Source: BJGV01 sp964194745 (GTDB taxonomy: Bacteria > Pseudomonadota > Gammaproteobacteria > Burkholderiales > Nitrosomonadaceae). Taken from it: DNA of 64,000 nucleotides. The DNA lies in contig OZ252054.1 of NCBI GenBank assembly GCA_965248035.1, forward strand, positions 2,356,001 to 2,420,000, given 5' to 3'. The translations under genes were made by a program, and so were the position numbers. The notes beneath the pieces were generated by a model. The model was not told the DNA's origin. It made no database searches and saw only the letters and a list, made by a program, of their open reading frames with translations. Numbering within the stretch: position 1 is the stretch's first letter; the number at the start of each line of letters is the position of its first letter. This document shows positions 35,052-43,806 of the stretch, piece after piece.

Positions 35052-35736
35052 GACTGCCCCCTGTGTACTGTTCCAATAATTCAGGAATTTCACCTAGGGG
35101 AAAAACATAGCTCTTTGGCGGTGTTTCCCTCTGGTTCTTTCTCAACTCTGTGATTCGTTGACGATCGCGTTCTTCGTAGTACGCTCCGTCTACTATAATC
35201 AACAAAACAACATCACGATTTTGACACTGCAAAAAGCGTTTCATCAGCTCTGCCATTTCCTTGTACTGACTGTCCTGGTTTCCCCCGCCTTCCTGTGTAT
35301 ATTTATGCATAGCGTAAAATGTCTTGCCCCCGGTTCTCCATCTGAAGTCGAGAGATTTTCCGGGCAGTTTACGTCTGTTCGTTTCTGATTCGATGTTTCC
35401 ATCACTGGAAACTTTAAGGGCATTCTTGCCGGACTTCTGTAGCACTTCAAAATCACTTACCCATGGTAAAGTCTCTATCCACCCAGCCGCCGCTACTTCA
35501 TGCAATCCGGTTCGGCGAGGCTCTTTTGCAAACCATGCAGCAAACATACTATCCGTTCTTATCTTCTGTAATACGTCATTTTCTCTGTAGCCAAATCTCC
35601 ACATAAACCCCCGTACACGCTTGATAAGACGTCCTGTTCTGCTTTCTGCTTCCTGTGTGACATCTTCATGTGCTTTCTTCCATTCCAGTCGTTCTATAGA
35701 CTTATAATCAGGCGGCGGACTGTGTTTAACCGACAT
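35044..35736 (-). CDS. Putative type II restriction endonuclease
   Basis: 230 residues, ATG 35736 overlapping the methyltransferase stop by 11 bases. A nuclease-like core is visible: KSLDFRW (D130), a short strand FYAMHKYTQEGGGNQDSQ with K145, E149 and Q154-D155, and a hydrophobic strand DVVLLIIVDGAYYEERDR. D130...H-K145 resembles a PD-(D/E)xK site with an unusual residue before the lysine, and HKYTxEGGGxQDxQ looks like a conserved nuclease motif, but I cannot name the family. Position directly after a methyltransferase makes the restriction role likely. It would cut unmethylated target DNA. Confidence 0.65.
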   Translation of the reverse strand: MSVKHSPPPDYKSIERLEWKKAHEDVTQEAESRTGRLIKRVRGFMWRFGYRENDVLQKIRTDSMFAAWFAKEPRRTGLHEVAAAGWIETLPWVSDFEVLQKSGKNALKVSSDGNIESETNRRKLPGKSLDFRWRTGGKTFYAMHKYTQEGGGNQDSQYKEMAELMKRFLQCQNRDVVLLIIVDGAYYEERDRQRITELRKNQRETPPKSYVFPLGEIPELLEQYTGGSHE

Positions 35737-36655
35737 GATGAATAATACCTCGTGCCAGTGCCCAGTCGCACCTACGGCGATATTTACCGTCTTGCCTGAC
35801 TCCTTTATAGCAAGTCATCAGAACATCGTAAGTTTTATTTCGGAACTCTTTAATAATCCTGTTCCATTCATCAATTCTTATTTGCCCGTCAACCATCAGC
35901 TTCGTTATATGTCGCCCGGTGGATTTAACCTGATAATCTGATAACTCCTGCACATCACAAAACCGGATTGATTCTTCCTTTGTATTATCCAGCGCAATCA
36001 GTCCTACATTCCCGTCAGGGTCATTAAACCTGACGTTGATACCTGATTGTTGTTGTTCAGGTTTTAATTTTTTCAACAGAGACAGCAGACCAATGTGCCG
36101 GTCTCCTGACCATATATCCACATCATACACAGAGTCAGGAACGAACAACGCCAAGCCTACGGGATGCTGTGTTTCAGCGAACATTTGAGCCGTAAGTGAT
36201 ACAAATGACTTAAGCCTGTCCTGAAAAATGTCCGCAGTGATAAATGATTCAGGCACAAGTGCTGCTATATACTGACAACGTTGGAGGCATCTTTCTAATG
36301 CTAACTTATAAATATCGTCATAGTCGCATTCAGGATAAGCTAAACCCCTTACAGTAGCACTATTCTTTGCCAGCCATGGTGGATTGGTAACACAAATATC
36401 ATATCCCCGCGGGAAGTGAGACAGGGTGTCCTTTCGTCTTACATCTTTACCGTAAGGGGTAATGTCGTAAGATGTGGAATTATGGCATAAGTTCATACCA
36501 GACAATAGTTTTATCAGGCTGTCAGACCCTGCGAATGGCTCTAAAATACGATTGTCGGGCAACCCCGCCTGTCCTGCCCACTCTTTGAATGGTGCATTAT
36601 TAAACGGGTTCCCTTGTGTGTAATACCTGCCATTCGCTCTCTTTGTGTTTGCCAT
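35726..36655 (-). CDS. N6-adenine DNA methyltransferase, gamma class
   Basis: 309 residues. Motif X-like GRYYTQGNPF (9-18), SAM-binding motif I ILEPFAGS (37-44) and catalytic motif IV VTNPPW (89-94), the X-I-IV order of gamma-class adenine methyltransferases; the C-terminal half is the target-recognition region. Starts 8 bases after the transposase stop and overlaps the nuclease gene by 11 bases. It should methylate the recognition site and protect host DNA from the adjacent nuclease. It differs in class from the enzymes in elements 1 and 2. Confidence 0.87.
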   Translation of the reverse strand: MANTKRANGRYYTQGNPFNNAPFKEWAGQAGLPDNRILEPFAGSDSLIKLLSGMNLCHNSTSYDITPYGKDVRRKDTLSHFPRGYDICVTNPPWLAKNSATVRGLAYPECDYDDIYKLALERCLQRCQYIAALVPESFITADIFQDRLKSFVSLTAQMFAETQHPVGLALFVPDSVYDVDIWSGDRHIGLLSLLKKLKPEQQQSGINVRFNDPDGNVGLIALDNTKEESIRFCDVQELSDYQVKSTGRHITKLMVDGQIRIDEWNRIIKEFRNKTYDVLMTCYKGVRQDGKYRRRCDWALARGIIHHVG

Positions 36656-36663
36656 GGCTGTCT

Positions 36664-37593
36664 CTATGCAATCAGGTCATGGTATTTAAGTCTCTTGCCT
36701 GTCATGCCTTTAGCGAGGACTGCCATTTGTTCGACAGTGTCTTGCTCCCGGATGTTATGGCGACCTGCGAACTCCTGCACATATCGGTTCAAATGCTTTT
36801 CGCTCATATGGTGGTGAATGCCGTGATAGCCCCGTTTCAGTAATGCCCAAAACGACTCAATGCCGTTGGTATGTGCCTGATTACGCACATACTCACTCAC
36901 ACTATGCCTGACTGTTTCATGGCGACAGGATAGCCCCGAATAACCCTTGTGGTCATCTGTATAGACGGCGGCGTTCTTTTCAGTATGCTTGTGTACGAAA
37001 TTATGCAGAGTACGCTGGTCGGTACATGCGATCTTACCAGCACTTATCTTGTTTGTTTTGCGGTCTTTAGCCCCTATCACAATCTCTTTGCCAACACCAC
37101 CACGTCCTACGTTACGTCTTTTTCTTACATGTTTGTTCTTTTCTTTACCGCCTATGTAGGTTTCATCTGTTTCAACAGGGCCGGAAAACACCCCAACCTC
37201 AAGTTCAAAAGCCTTACGCAAGCGGTGAAGCATGAACCAGGCTGCCTTCTGGCTAATTCCTAATTCCCGATGAAGTTTAAGAGACGAAATCCCTTTGATA
37301 TTCGTTGTGAACAGGTAAATTCCTACGGCCCATATCCTGTATTTCAGGTTAGAACCTTCCATGATTGTCCCCGTTCTGACTGAGAACATGGGCCTGTCTT
37401 CACAATCACGGCATCTATGCGTCATACTGCTGTGGTTAATGTCGGACTGGACGTTATCGGAATGGCAATACGGACAGGTTGGGACATCATCCCATCGTTG
37501 CTCAGACAGCCATTTCTTTGCTGCTGTTTCATCAGGAAACATCCCGATAACATCAAAAAGTGTTAACCCTTTACGATATGATTTACCAGCCAT
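36664..37593 (-). CDS. tnpA: IS1595-family transposase (ISXO2-like), element 3
   Basis: 309 residues from ATG 37593 (GAGGGT upstream). Zinc ribbon CPYCHSD (C40, C43) with CRDC (C61, C64), catalytic residues in ETDETYIGGKEKN (D143), VYTDDHKGY (D213) and NGIESFWALLKRG (E246). Clearly related to but diverged from the element 1 enzyme. No frame damage, so probably active. Confidence 0.93.
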   Translation of the reverse strand: MAGKSYRKGLTLFDVIGMFPDETAAKKWLSEQRWDDVPTCPYCHSDNVQSDINHSSMTHRCRDCEDRPMFSVRTGTIMEGSNLKYRIWAVGIYLFTTNIKGISSLKLHRELGISQKAAWFMLHRLRKAFELEVGVFSGPVETDETYIGGKEKNKHVRKRRNVGRGGVGKEIVIGAKDRKTNKISAGKIACTDQRTLHNFVHKHTEKNAAVYTDDHKGYSGLSCRHETVRHSVSEYVRNQAHTNGIESFWALLKRGYHGIHHHMSEKHLNRYVQEFAGRHNIREQDTVEQMAVLAKGMTGKRLKYHDLIA

Positions 37594-37616
37594 TTTGTTA
37601 CCCTCTTTCACTTAAA

Positions 37617-37655
37617 TTGTGACTAAAGAATAACATAATTGTTACCGTACGTCAA
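37617..37655 (-). promoter_or_regulatory. Transposase promoter and inverted-repeat-like operator, element 3
   Basis: Minus strand: TTGACG (37650-37655), 17-base spacer, TATTCT (37627-37632). Directly after the -10 is TTAGTCACAA (37617-37626), an exact copy of the inner part of the terminal repeat (37663-37672) in the same orientation. Transposase bound there would sit on its own start region. This promoter should also drive the methyltransferase and nuclease. Confidence 0.72.
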
Positions 37656-37661
37656 GAATTA

Positions 37662-37686
37662 TTTGTGACTAATGTATATAATTCCT
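37662..37686 (-). repeat. Terminal inverted repeat, element 3 right
   Basis: Inverted partner of 34856-34880; followed by TTTGATTA, whose last A is the first base of the mshG start codon. Confidence 0.93.
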
Positions 37687-37693
37687 TTTGATT

Positions 37694-38896
37694 ATGGCAA
37701 TGTATGCGTACAAGGCGATCAATAAGTCAAGCCAGAGGCGTACTGGCTTGCAGGATGCGTCTAATCTGGTGGATCTGGAGATGCGCTTAAAGCGTACCGG
37801 GCTTGATCTCATCAATGGCAAGATTGCGAAGAAAAACCGGTTTGCTACAGGTGCGACCGTTACCCGCCGAGAGCTGATCACTTTCTTTTTCAACATGGAG
37901 CAGCTTACCAACGCTGGCGTACCTTTGCTAGAAAGCCTAGCAGATATGCGTGACACATTGTCCAATCCACTTTTACGCGAAGTTGTTGCAGATCTGATCG
38001 AAAATATAGAAGGAGGCATGCGTTTATCTCAAGCAATGGCTGAGCACCCGCGCGTGTTCGAGAAAGTGTTTGTTAGCTTGGTGAATGCAGGTGAGAAAAG
38101 TGGCAAGTTGCAGGAAGTGTTTCTGCATCTCACCAATACTCTCAAATGGGAAGATGAAATGGCGTCCCAAACCAAGCAGGTGTTGATTTATCCAGCGTTT
38201 GTAATGGTAGTAGTAATTGGTGTGGCTTTTTTCTTGATGATATATCTAGTGCCGCAGTTAACTGGGTTCATCAAAAATATGGGGCAGACATTGCCATTTC
38301 ATACCAAGGCCCTGCTGTTCGTGTCATCCATATTCGTACAATACTGGTATGTAATGTTGATGGTGCCGTTAATTGCGTTTGCTATTATCAAGTTCATGGT
38401 AGCGTACAATCCGCGGGGCCGCTACCGCCTAGATGACCTAAAACTGAGGCTGTGGCCAATCGGTCCTATTCTTAAGAAAATCATCCTAGCGCGTTTTGCT
38501 AATTTTTTTGGCATGCTTTATGCCTCAGGAATAAGTATTCTGGAATGTATCGCTATTTGCCGTGACATCGCTGGCAACGTAGTAATTGAGGAAAGCTTGA
38601 TCCAAGCGGGACGGGAAATTGAAGAGGGTAAGAATCTGACCCAAAGTTTCCAAAGCACCAATATATTCCCACCACTGGTTCTACGCATGCTACGGGTGGG
38701 TGAAGCTACCGGAGCGCTAGACAAGGCATTACTTAATGTCGGTTATTTTTATGATCGAGATGTGAAGGAAGCGATTACGAGCGCACAGGCCATGATAGGT
38801 CCCGCTATGACTGTGTTGCTGGGTTTGATGCTAGGTTGGATCATGTTTTCCGTTCTCACGCCGATTTATGACGTCATTAGTACGGTGAAAATATAA
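37694..38896 (+). CDS. mshG: MSHA pilus inner-membrane platform protein (T2SSF family)
   Basis: 400 residues from ATG 37694. Two T2SSF repeats (ELITFFFNMEQLTNAGVPLLES and ILARFANFFGMLYASGISILEC) with three membrane helices (about 170-190, 215-240 and 370-395). It forms the platform on which MshE acts. The insertion of element 3 left the coding sequence whole, but its former leader inside mshE is now replaced by the element end, with no good ribosome-binding site before the ATG. Transcription from mshE would have to cross 2.8 kb of opposite-strand genes. Confidence 0.9.
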   Translation: MAMYAYKAINKSSQRRTGLQDASNLVDLEMRLKRTGLDLINGKIAKKNRFATGATVTRRELITFFFNMEQLTNAGVPLLESLADMRDTLSNPLLREVVADLIENIEGGMRLSQAMAEHPRVFEKVFVSLVNAGEKSGKLQEVFLHLTNTLKWEDEMASQTKQVLIYPAFVMVVVIGVAFFLMIYLVPQLTGFIKNMGQTLPFHTKALLFVSSIFVQYWYVMLMVPLIAFAIIKFMVAYNPRGRYRLDDLKLRLWPIGPILKKIILARFANFFGMLYASGISILECIAICRDIAGNVVIEESLIQAGREIEEGKNLTQSFQSTNIFPPLVLRMLRVGEATGALDKALLNVGYFYDRDVKEAITSAQAMIGPAMTVLLGLMLGWIMFSVLTPIYDVISTVKI

Positions 38897-40446
38897 TGGC
38901 AGACAAGCTACTTTTATTTCTTGGTGCTGAATGGCTCAGTGTTTATTCTTGGAGCCGGGGTCAGCTGCAGGGCGGACAACCGTTTTCAAACGACGAATCA
39001 GGGCACACAGCCCTTGCTACTTTACCACAGAAAAACCCGAAAGCTATTTGTTATTTACTTGCCGATCTGGTGGAAGAAGACTTCCATTCCGAATCCATAC
39101 CTCATGTCAGCGGCAGGGATCGCAAGGACATAGTACAAAGAAAATTCGAACAATTTTATCGTAATACTCCGTTCCGTCATGCTCAAACGCTATATCGTGA
39201 GCAGGATGGACGTCGTGATGACATGACATTGTTTTCGGCACTAACCAATCCTGAACTGCTTTCTCCTTGGTTGGATATCATGCTGGAACACGAAGCTTCT
39301 ATAGCTGGAATTTATTCGGTTACCCTCACTAGTCATCAATTTGTTAGTCACATTTCTTCTTCCCATCTGTTACTGGTTACCTGGCAAAAATACTCAGGGT
39401 TGCGCGAAATATTCTACCGAAATGGCAATATCAGTTTTTCACGGTTAACCCCACTAGTACGTACTGACGTACGTACTGACGACATCACAAAGCCATTGCA
39501 AACTGAGCTAAACCGTACCTATAAATACCTTAGTAGTCTTAGCCTGCTACCTATTGATCAGGCACTTGATGTTTACATTATTTGCAGCAAAGACCACAAG
39601 ATAAAACTGCAAGAAACGTTGCAAGATTCAGACAACGTGCGTTACCTGATTGAGGATATTGACGTAGTAGCTGGGCGCATCGGACTTGGGGAAATGCCGA
39701 TCGATTCGGACGCGACCTCGTTACTACTACATATGCTTGGACGTAAGCCACCAGCTAACCAGTATGCAGTTGCCGAAAACATGCATTTTCACGATTTATG
39801 GAAAGTTCAGAGCTTACTTAAAATTACTGCAGCCACTGTTGCATTCATTTGTGTGGTGTGGTCAGGCATCAGCCTATGGGAGGCATCCGACTTGCATCAG
39901 GAGACAGAAGCAGTTAGCGCCATGAAATCTTCCATTGTGGCTCAAGAACGCCAGATTGAGGCAGACTATCCGTGCTTTCCAGTTTCTGTTGACCGCATGA
40001 AGGCTGGGGTATCGGCGATTCAGAAACTTTCGGCTTCCGCAAGACCGCATCAACATTTTTTGACAAAGATCAGTCAGAAGTTGGAGGATTTTCCCATGAT
40101 TCAGGTAAATAGCCTGTCATGGCGAGTCACCTCTGGCTCAGATGCTGTACAAGGGAACGGTCACCTGAAGATGACTAATGCTTCGTTATCCACTACATAT
40201 CAGGAAATTTTTCTTGGTGGGGAGGTCACATCTTCGCTCAACCTAAGAGGCACTATCGATTCAATTCATCAGTTTCGTCATTCATTGGAAAGGGCAGGAT
40301 TTTCAGCTACGCCTGTCACAATGCCAATCAATCTTGATTCTAGTGCCAGTATCGCCGGAGCTCTTGACAGTGAAAAAAAGCTTCGTGGTAGTGCTTTTGT
40401 CATGAAGGTGGTGGTGAATAGGCAAGCACAAACCGAGAGTTATTAG
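38896..40446 (+). CDS. mshI: MshI-like pilus biogenesis protein
   Basis: 516 residues; its ATG overlaps the mshG TAA by one base. About 310 cytosolic residues (LLLFLGAEWLSVYSW opening, actin-like PilM-type flavour), one membrane helix at about 311-332, and a periplasmic PilN-like part of ~180 residues. It would link the cytosolic ATPase side to the periplasmic assembly proteins. A 12-bp tandem repeat GTACGTACTGAC (39459-39482) encodes VRTDVRTD. Frame intact. Symbol based on position and layout. Confidence 0.7.
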   Translation: MADKLLLFLGAEWLSVYSWSRGQLQGGQPFSNDESGHTALATLPQKNPKAICYLLADLVEEDFHSESIPHVSGRDRKDIVQRKFEQFYRNTPFRHAQTLYREQDGRRDDMTLFSALTNPELLSPWLDIMLEHEASIAGIYSVTLTSHQFVSHISSSHLLLVTWQKYSGLREIFYRNGNISFSRLTPLVRTDVRTDDITKPLQTELNRTYKYLSSLSLLPIDQALDVYIICSKDHKIKLQETLQDSDNVRYLIEDIDVVAGRIGLGEMPIDSDATSLLLHMLGRKPPANQYAVAENMHFHDLWKVQSLLKITAATVAFICVVWSGISLWEASDLHQETEAVSAMKSSIVAQERQIEADYPCFPVSVDRMKAGVSAIQKLSASARPHQHFLTKISQKLEDFPMIQVNSLSWRVTSGSDAVQGNGHLKMTNASLSTTYQEIFLGGEVTSSLNLRGTIDSIHQFRHSLERAGFSATPVTMPINLDSSASIAGALDSEKKLRGSAFVMKVVVNRQAQTESY

Positions 40447-40488
40447 ATTGATGCAAGATAGAATTCGAAAAATTAGGACAAAATTCGG

Positions 40489-41100
40489 ATGAAATTTTCT
40501 ACTAAAGACTTACCGCATATTCGTGGCTTGCTCATTATGTTGGCTCTAGCGTTGATATTAGGAGCCGTTCTTATTTACGTAAGTGATGGAGTGTTGACCA
40601 AAGCACAGCAGTCTAAGATTATAGCGGATCGTGAATGGTCAGAGGCTCTCCGCAAGTTAGAACGTACCAAGAACGAACAGGAAGATTTGCAGGGTTACTA
40701 CCATCAATACCAGAATTTAGTAGAACAGAATGTAATCGGTATAGAACGGCGTTTGGACTGGATTGAAACGATAGAAAAAATCCGCAATCAGCTAAATATT
40801 TTTAGTGTGAAATACAAGCTGGAGCCACAGGAAACATTAAATTTGGAGAATAACTCAACTAGCAATAGCTTTGACCTCCATCGGAGCAATATGACATTAG
40901 ATTTTAGTTTGCTGCATGAGGGGCAGTTACTGAATTTTTTTGATGCTTTGAGTGAGGAAGCAAAAGGCATGTACCTGTTGGAGAATTGTACCCTTACCCG
41001 TAACGATTTAGTAAGGCAACTTAGGTTTATCCCAAACTTACAGGCAGAATGTACTCTGGGTTGGATAACACTGAACGAAAAAAATGCAGAAGGTAAATAA
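40489..41100 (+). CDS. mshJ: MshJ/PilO-like pilus assembly protein
   Basis: 203 residues. One N-terminal membrane helix (about residues 12-32), a coiled-coil stretch (SEALRKLERTKNEQEDLQGYY), then a small ferredoxin-like periplasmic domain, the layout of PilO/MshJ. It follows the mshI-like gene by 42 bases and ends one base before the next ATG, so it is in the operon. Confidence 0.72.
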   Translation: MKFSTKDLPHIRGLLIMLALALILGAVLIYVSDGVLTKAQQSKIIADREWSEALRKLERTKNEQEDLQGYYHQYQNLVEQNVIGIERRLDWIETIEKIRNQLNIFSVKYKLEPQETLNLENNSTSNSFDLHRSNMTLDFSLLHEGQLLNFFDALSEEAKGMYLLENCTLTRNDLVRQLRFIPNLQAECTLGWITLNEKNAEGK

Positions 41101-41577
41101 ATGAATCAGAAGAAAAAAATACTTTGCTATCTGTTGCTTGTACTGACTGCTTTGCCATGTGTTGCGGTTGCGGAAGAAACATTAGGTAGGTTGTTCTTTA
41201 CACCAGAGCAACGTATCCGGCTTGAACAGTTAAAGAGCAAACCGGAGGGAGAAACTGAAGTCATTATTAGTGACAAAGTTCTGGTAAATGGAATCGTACA
41301 GCGGAACGGTGGAAGTCGGGTGGTCTGGATAAATGGTGTTCCGCAAAGTCAAAATAGTGCCAACGGGATATTAGCAGAGCGTGATATTACGCCTGACTCG
41401 GTACCAGTTAAAATACCGGGTACAGGCAACTTAGTACGCCTTAAGGTTGGGCAGAGTATAGACCTAGACAGCAGTGTAGTGAGGAATACAAATTCCGCGC
41501 GAGAGCTTAAATCAGCGCAACAATCTGCACAAAAAACTGGAAAAAAATCCATTCCGCCAAACGAAAAAAGGGATTAA
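41101..41577 (+). CDS. mshK: MshK-like periplasmic protein
   Basis: 158 residues with a cleavable signal peptide (ILCYLLLVLTALPCVAVAEE). The mature part begins with LGRLFFTPEQRIRLEQLKSK and holds a short beta-rich IISDKVLVNGIVQRNGGSRVVWINGVP segment, typical of small MSHA/PilP-like proteins that touch the secretin, then a lysine-rich tail. ATG directly after the mshJ stop. Confidence 0.65.
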   Translation: MNQKKKILCYLLLVLTALPCVAVAEETLGRLFFTPEQRIRLEQLKSKPEGETEVIISDKVLVNGIVQRNGGSRVVWINGVPQSQNSANGILAERDITPDSVPVKIPGTGNLVRLKVGQSIDLDSSVVRNTNSARELKSAQQSAQKTGKKSIPPNEKRD

Positions 41578-41583
41578 GTAGAA

Positions 41584-43002
41584 ATGCTGCCTACTGTTCG
41601 CATATCCAGACAGCAATACTCCTTTAGTTGTGTAGTGTTGCCTATTGAACAGAAAGGGGCAGTGTTGATAATGCTTCTCACGATCCTCGTTCTTGGCACG
41701 CTAACGACACTAGTGATTTCGCTAGCTGGTGGTAGCAATGTTGCAGAACAAGACATGAAAACAGCTAAGGCGCTAGCGCATGCAAAAGAAGCGCTTATAG
41801 CCCACGCTGTCAGTGTCCTACTACCTACTGTCCCTAGTGCCGTAACCACAGCACGCCCTGGAGATTTACCCTGTCCGGCTTTGGATAGTGGTGGGATTGC
41901 TGCTACAAGTTGTGGTAATGCTGCTGGCACTACGGGCCAGTCGGTCCGATTAGGAAGGCTGCCATGGATGACATTGGGCTTGCCCGATTTGCGGGATGGT
42001 CATGGTGAACAATTGTGGTACGCCGTATCCAATAACTTCAAGGAAAACGTCCGAACTATCTGTACAAACCCAGATCAGCCGGGCTGCTTGAATAGTGATT
42101 CACGTGGCACTATTACCGTGCGTAAATCTTCTGGGTTGGTGATTAATAATGGCGCTAACCCTGATGTTTTTGTGCCTAGTGGGGTTGTAGCAGTCGTAAT
42201 TGCACCAGGAGGGGTGATACAGCGTGAGGGGGCGGCTGCACTACAGGATCGCAGCGCAGCGGGAGCGTCCAATTCGCAAAATTACCTAGATATCGGTAAT
42301 GGTGAAGATAATGCTGCTTTTATTTATGGTAGCGCCACAGATGGTTTCATCAACGGCCCTGTTCTAGATATCAACGGAAACCTTATTGTGAATGACAAAT
42401 TAATCAGTATTACTTACCAGGATTTGTTGCCAAAACTAGAGGAAAGAGTAGCAGGGGAGGTGCTGAAATGTATGACGGATTACGCCTTAGTGAACAGCGG
42501 TCGTTATCCCTGGGCGGCAGCTACTGTCGCCTCAGGTAGCGGCAACTACTCCGATGTTATTAATAATCGATTTGGGCGGATTCCTGATACTCCCTTTGTC
42601 CAGACTGCCATAAGCAGTCTTGGGGGAATGTCTTTCCTCTGGCCAACGAGTTGCAATATTTTTTCCCTATCCGATTGGTGGCTAAATTGGAAAAAACTGG
42701 TTTTTTATGGTCTAGCAGATGCCTATAAGCCCATCAATCCACCCACACTACCTGTTACCAACGCATGTGCCACAGCCGGTGCCTGTAGGGTGGTGGATCC
42801 ACCTTCAACTTCAGCGGATAAACAGGTAATAGTGATTGTTGCGGGCAAGAGGTTATCCGGAGTTGCAGGTGGACAGCCTCGGGTAACGACGGGGGATATA
42901 GCAGACTCTGCAAACTATCTGGAAGATGCCAACCAATTGGGCGTTACTTTCTCGAAAAGTCTACTGACATCAACCTTCAACGACGTATTGGTTTACCAAT
43001 GA
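41584..43002 (+). CDS. PilX-like minor pilin / membrane-anchored pilus protein
   Basis: 472 residues. A long leader (~23 residues) ends with QKGA followed by a hydrophobic helix VLIMLLTILVLGTLTTLVIS, like a prepilin but without the usual Glu at position 5, as in PilX-type minor pilins. The large extracellular part has several Cys and GDLPCPALDS, a motif shared with the next gene (VRLPCPAVS). Overlaps that gene by 4 bases. Likely a pilus-tip or assembly-priming protein; adhesin role is inference. Confidence 0.6.
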   Translation: MLPTVRISRQQYSFSCVVLPIEQKGAVLIMLLTILVLGTLTTLVISLAGGSNVAEQDMKTAKALAHAKEALIAHAVSVLLPTVPSAVTTARPGDLPCPALDSGGIAATSCGNAAGTTGQSVRLGRLPWMTLGLPDLRDGHGEQLWYAVSNNFKENVRTICTNPDQPGCLNSDSRGTITVRKSSGLVINNGANPDVFVPSGVVAVVIAPGGVIQREGAAALQDRSAAGASNSQNYLDIGNGEDNAAFIYGSATDGFINGPVLDINGNLIVNDKLISITYQDLLPKLEERVAGEVLKCMTDYALVNSGRYPWAAATVASGSGNYSDVINNRFGRIPDTPFVQTAISSLGGMSFLWPTSCNIFSLSDWWLNWKKLVFYGLADAYKPINPPTLPVTNACATAGACRVVDPPSTSADKQVIVIVAGKRLSGVAGGQPRVTTGDIADSANYLEDANQLGVTFSKSLLTSTFNDVLVYQ

Positions 43003-43754
43003 GCAAGGATTCTAGGCACACTTGGCATCGCAGTATCCTTGCTTGGCAGAGAGCGATTCCAAGACCAGCGCAGTATGGATTCAGCTTGATAGAGATGGCT
43101 GTAGTAATGGTTATACTTGCAATGTTAATCGGAGGTTTAGTTGCGCCATTGACTGCACAGATAGACCAGCGAAACATGAACGAGACACAGAAATCTCTTT
43201 CTGATATAAAAGAAGCACTGATCGGTTTTGCCGTTACCTCTGTGCGATTACCCTGTCCCGCCGTCTCGGCTGCCAATGGTGACGAGAAGGTAACCTGTGT
43301 CGCTTTAGCAGATAGGCATGGATATATTCCCTGGGCTAAGTTGGGTGTGCCTAAGCTGGATGCTTGGGGTCATATGTTCCGCTATAGTGTAACTCCAGCT
43401 TATGCGGGTCCATCAGGAACACTGGTTCTGTCTCCGCCAACAATTCGAGATATTACCATCCAGACTAGGGATGTGGCTGGTACGCTAGTTAACTTATCTA
43501 CTCCCAGTAATATTCCGGCTGTTGTTTTATCCCATGGTAAGAATGGCTACGGTTCGACTGATGACCAAGGTGTAGTTGCGGCTGTACCAATTCCGAACAT
43601 AGATGAAAGTACCAATACAACTAACTCTACAACTTTTGTCACTCAAGTTCCCACAGTAGCGGGTACTCCAGGAGGAGAGTATGACGACATCGTTACCTGG
43701 ATCTCGCCTAATATTTTATTTAGTAACATGGTAGCAGCTGGACGATTGCCATAA
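42999..43754 (+). CDS. Type IV prepilin-like protein
   Basis: 251 residues. Prepilin peptidase site QYG-FSLIEM with Glu5, then the helix AVVMVILAMLIGGLVAPLTAQ. The leader is unusually long (~27 residues), so a later start is possible but none is well placed. The globular part has VRLPCPAVSAANGDEKVTCVA and a GxWGHMFRYSV segment. ATGA overlap with the preceding gene. Minor pilin of the msh set. Confidence 0.75.
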   Translation: MSKDSRHTWHRSILAWQRAIPRPAQYGFSLIEMAVVMVILAMLIGGLVAPLTAQIDQRNMNETQKSLSDIKEALIGFAVTSVRLPCPAVSAANGDEKVTCVALADRHGYIPWAKLGVPKLDAWGHMFRYSVTPAYAGPSGTLVLSPPTIRDITIQTRDVAGTLVNLSTPSNIPAVVLSHGKNGYGSTDDQGVVAAVPIPNIDESTNTTNSTTFVTQVPTVAGTPGGEYDDIVTWISPNILFSNMVAAGRLP

Positions 43755-43806
43755 CATTTTCCATGTATGCTTGCGTCATACTAATAGTCCATAAGTAGCG
43801 CATCAG

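Larger units (their letters stand above)
34856..37686 (-). mobile_element. IS1595-family element 3 (2831 bp) carrying a restriction-modification pair
   Basis: 24-bp perfect inverted repeats (GGAATTATATACATTAGTCA...) after a one-base mismatch at the tip, and an exact 8-bp target duplication TTTGATTA at 34848-34855 and 37687-37694. Minus-strand gene order: transposase, gamma-class DNA methyltransferase, restriction-endonuclease-like protein, tiny ORF, packed with an 8-base gap and overlaps of 11 and 8 bases. It splits the msh operon between mshE and mshG without changing either coding sequence. All cargo frames are open. Confidence 0.94.
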
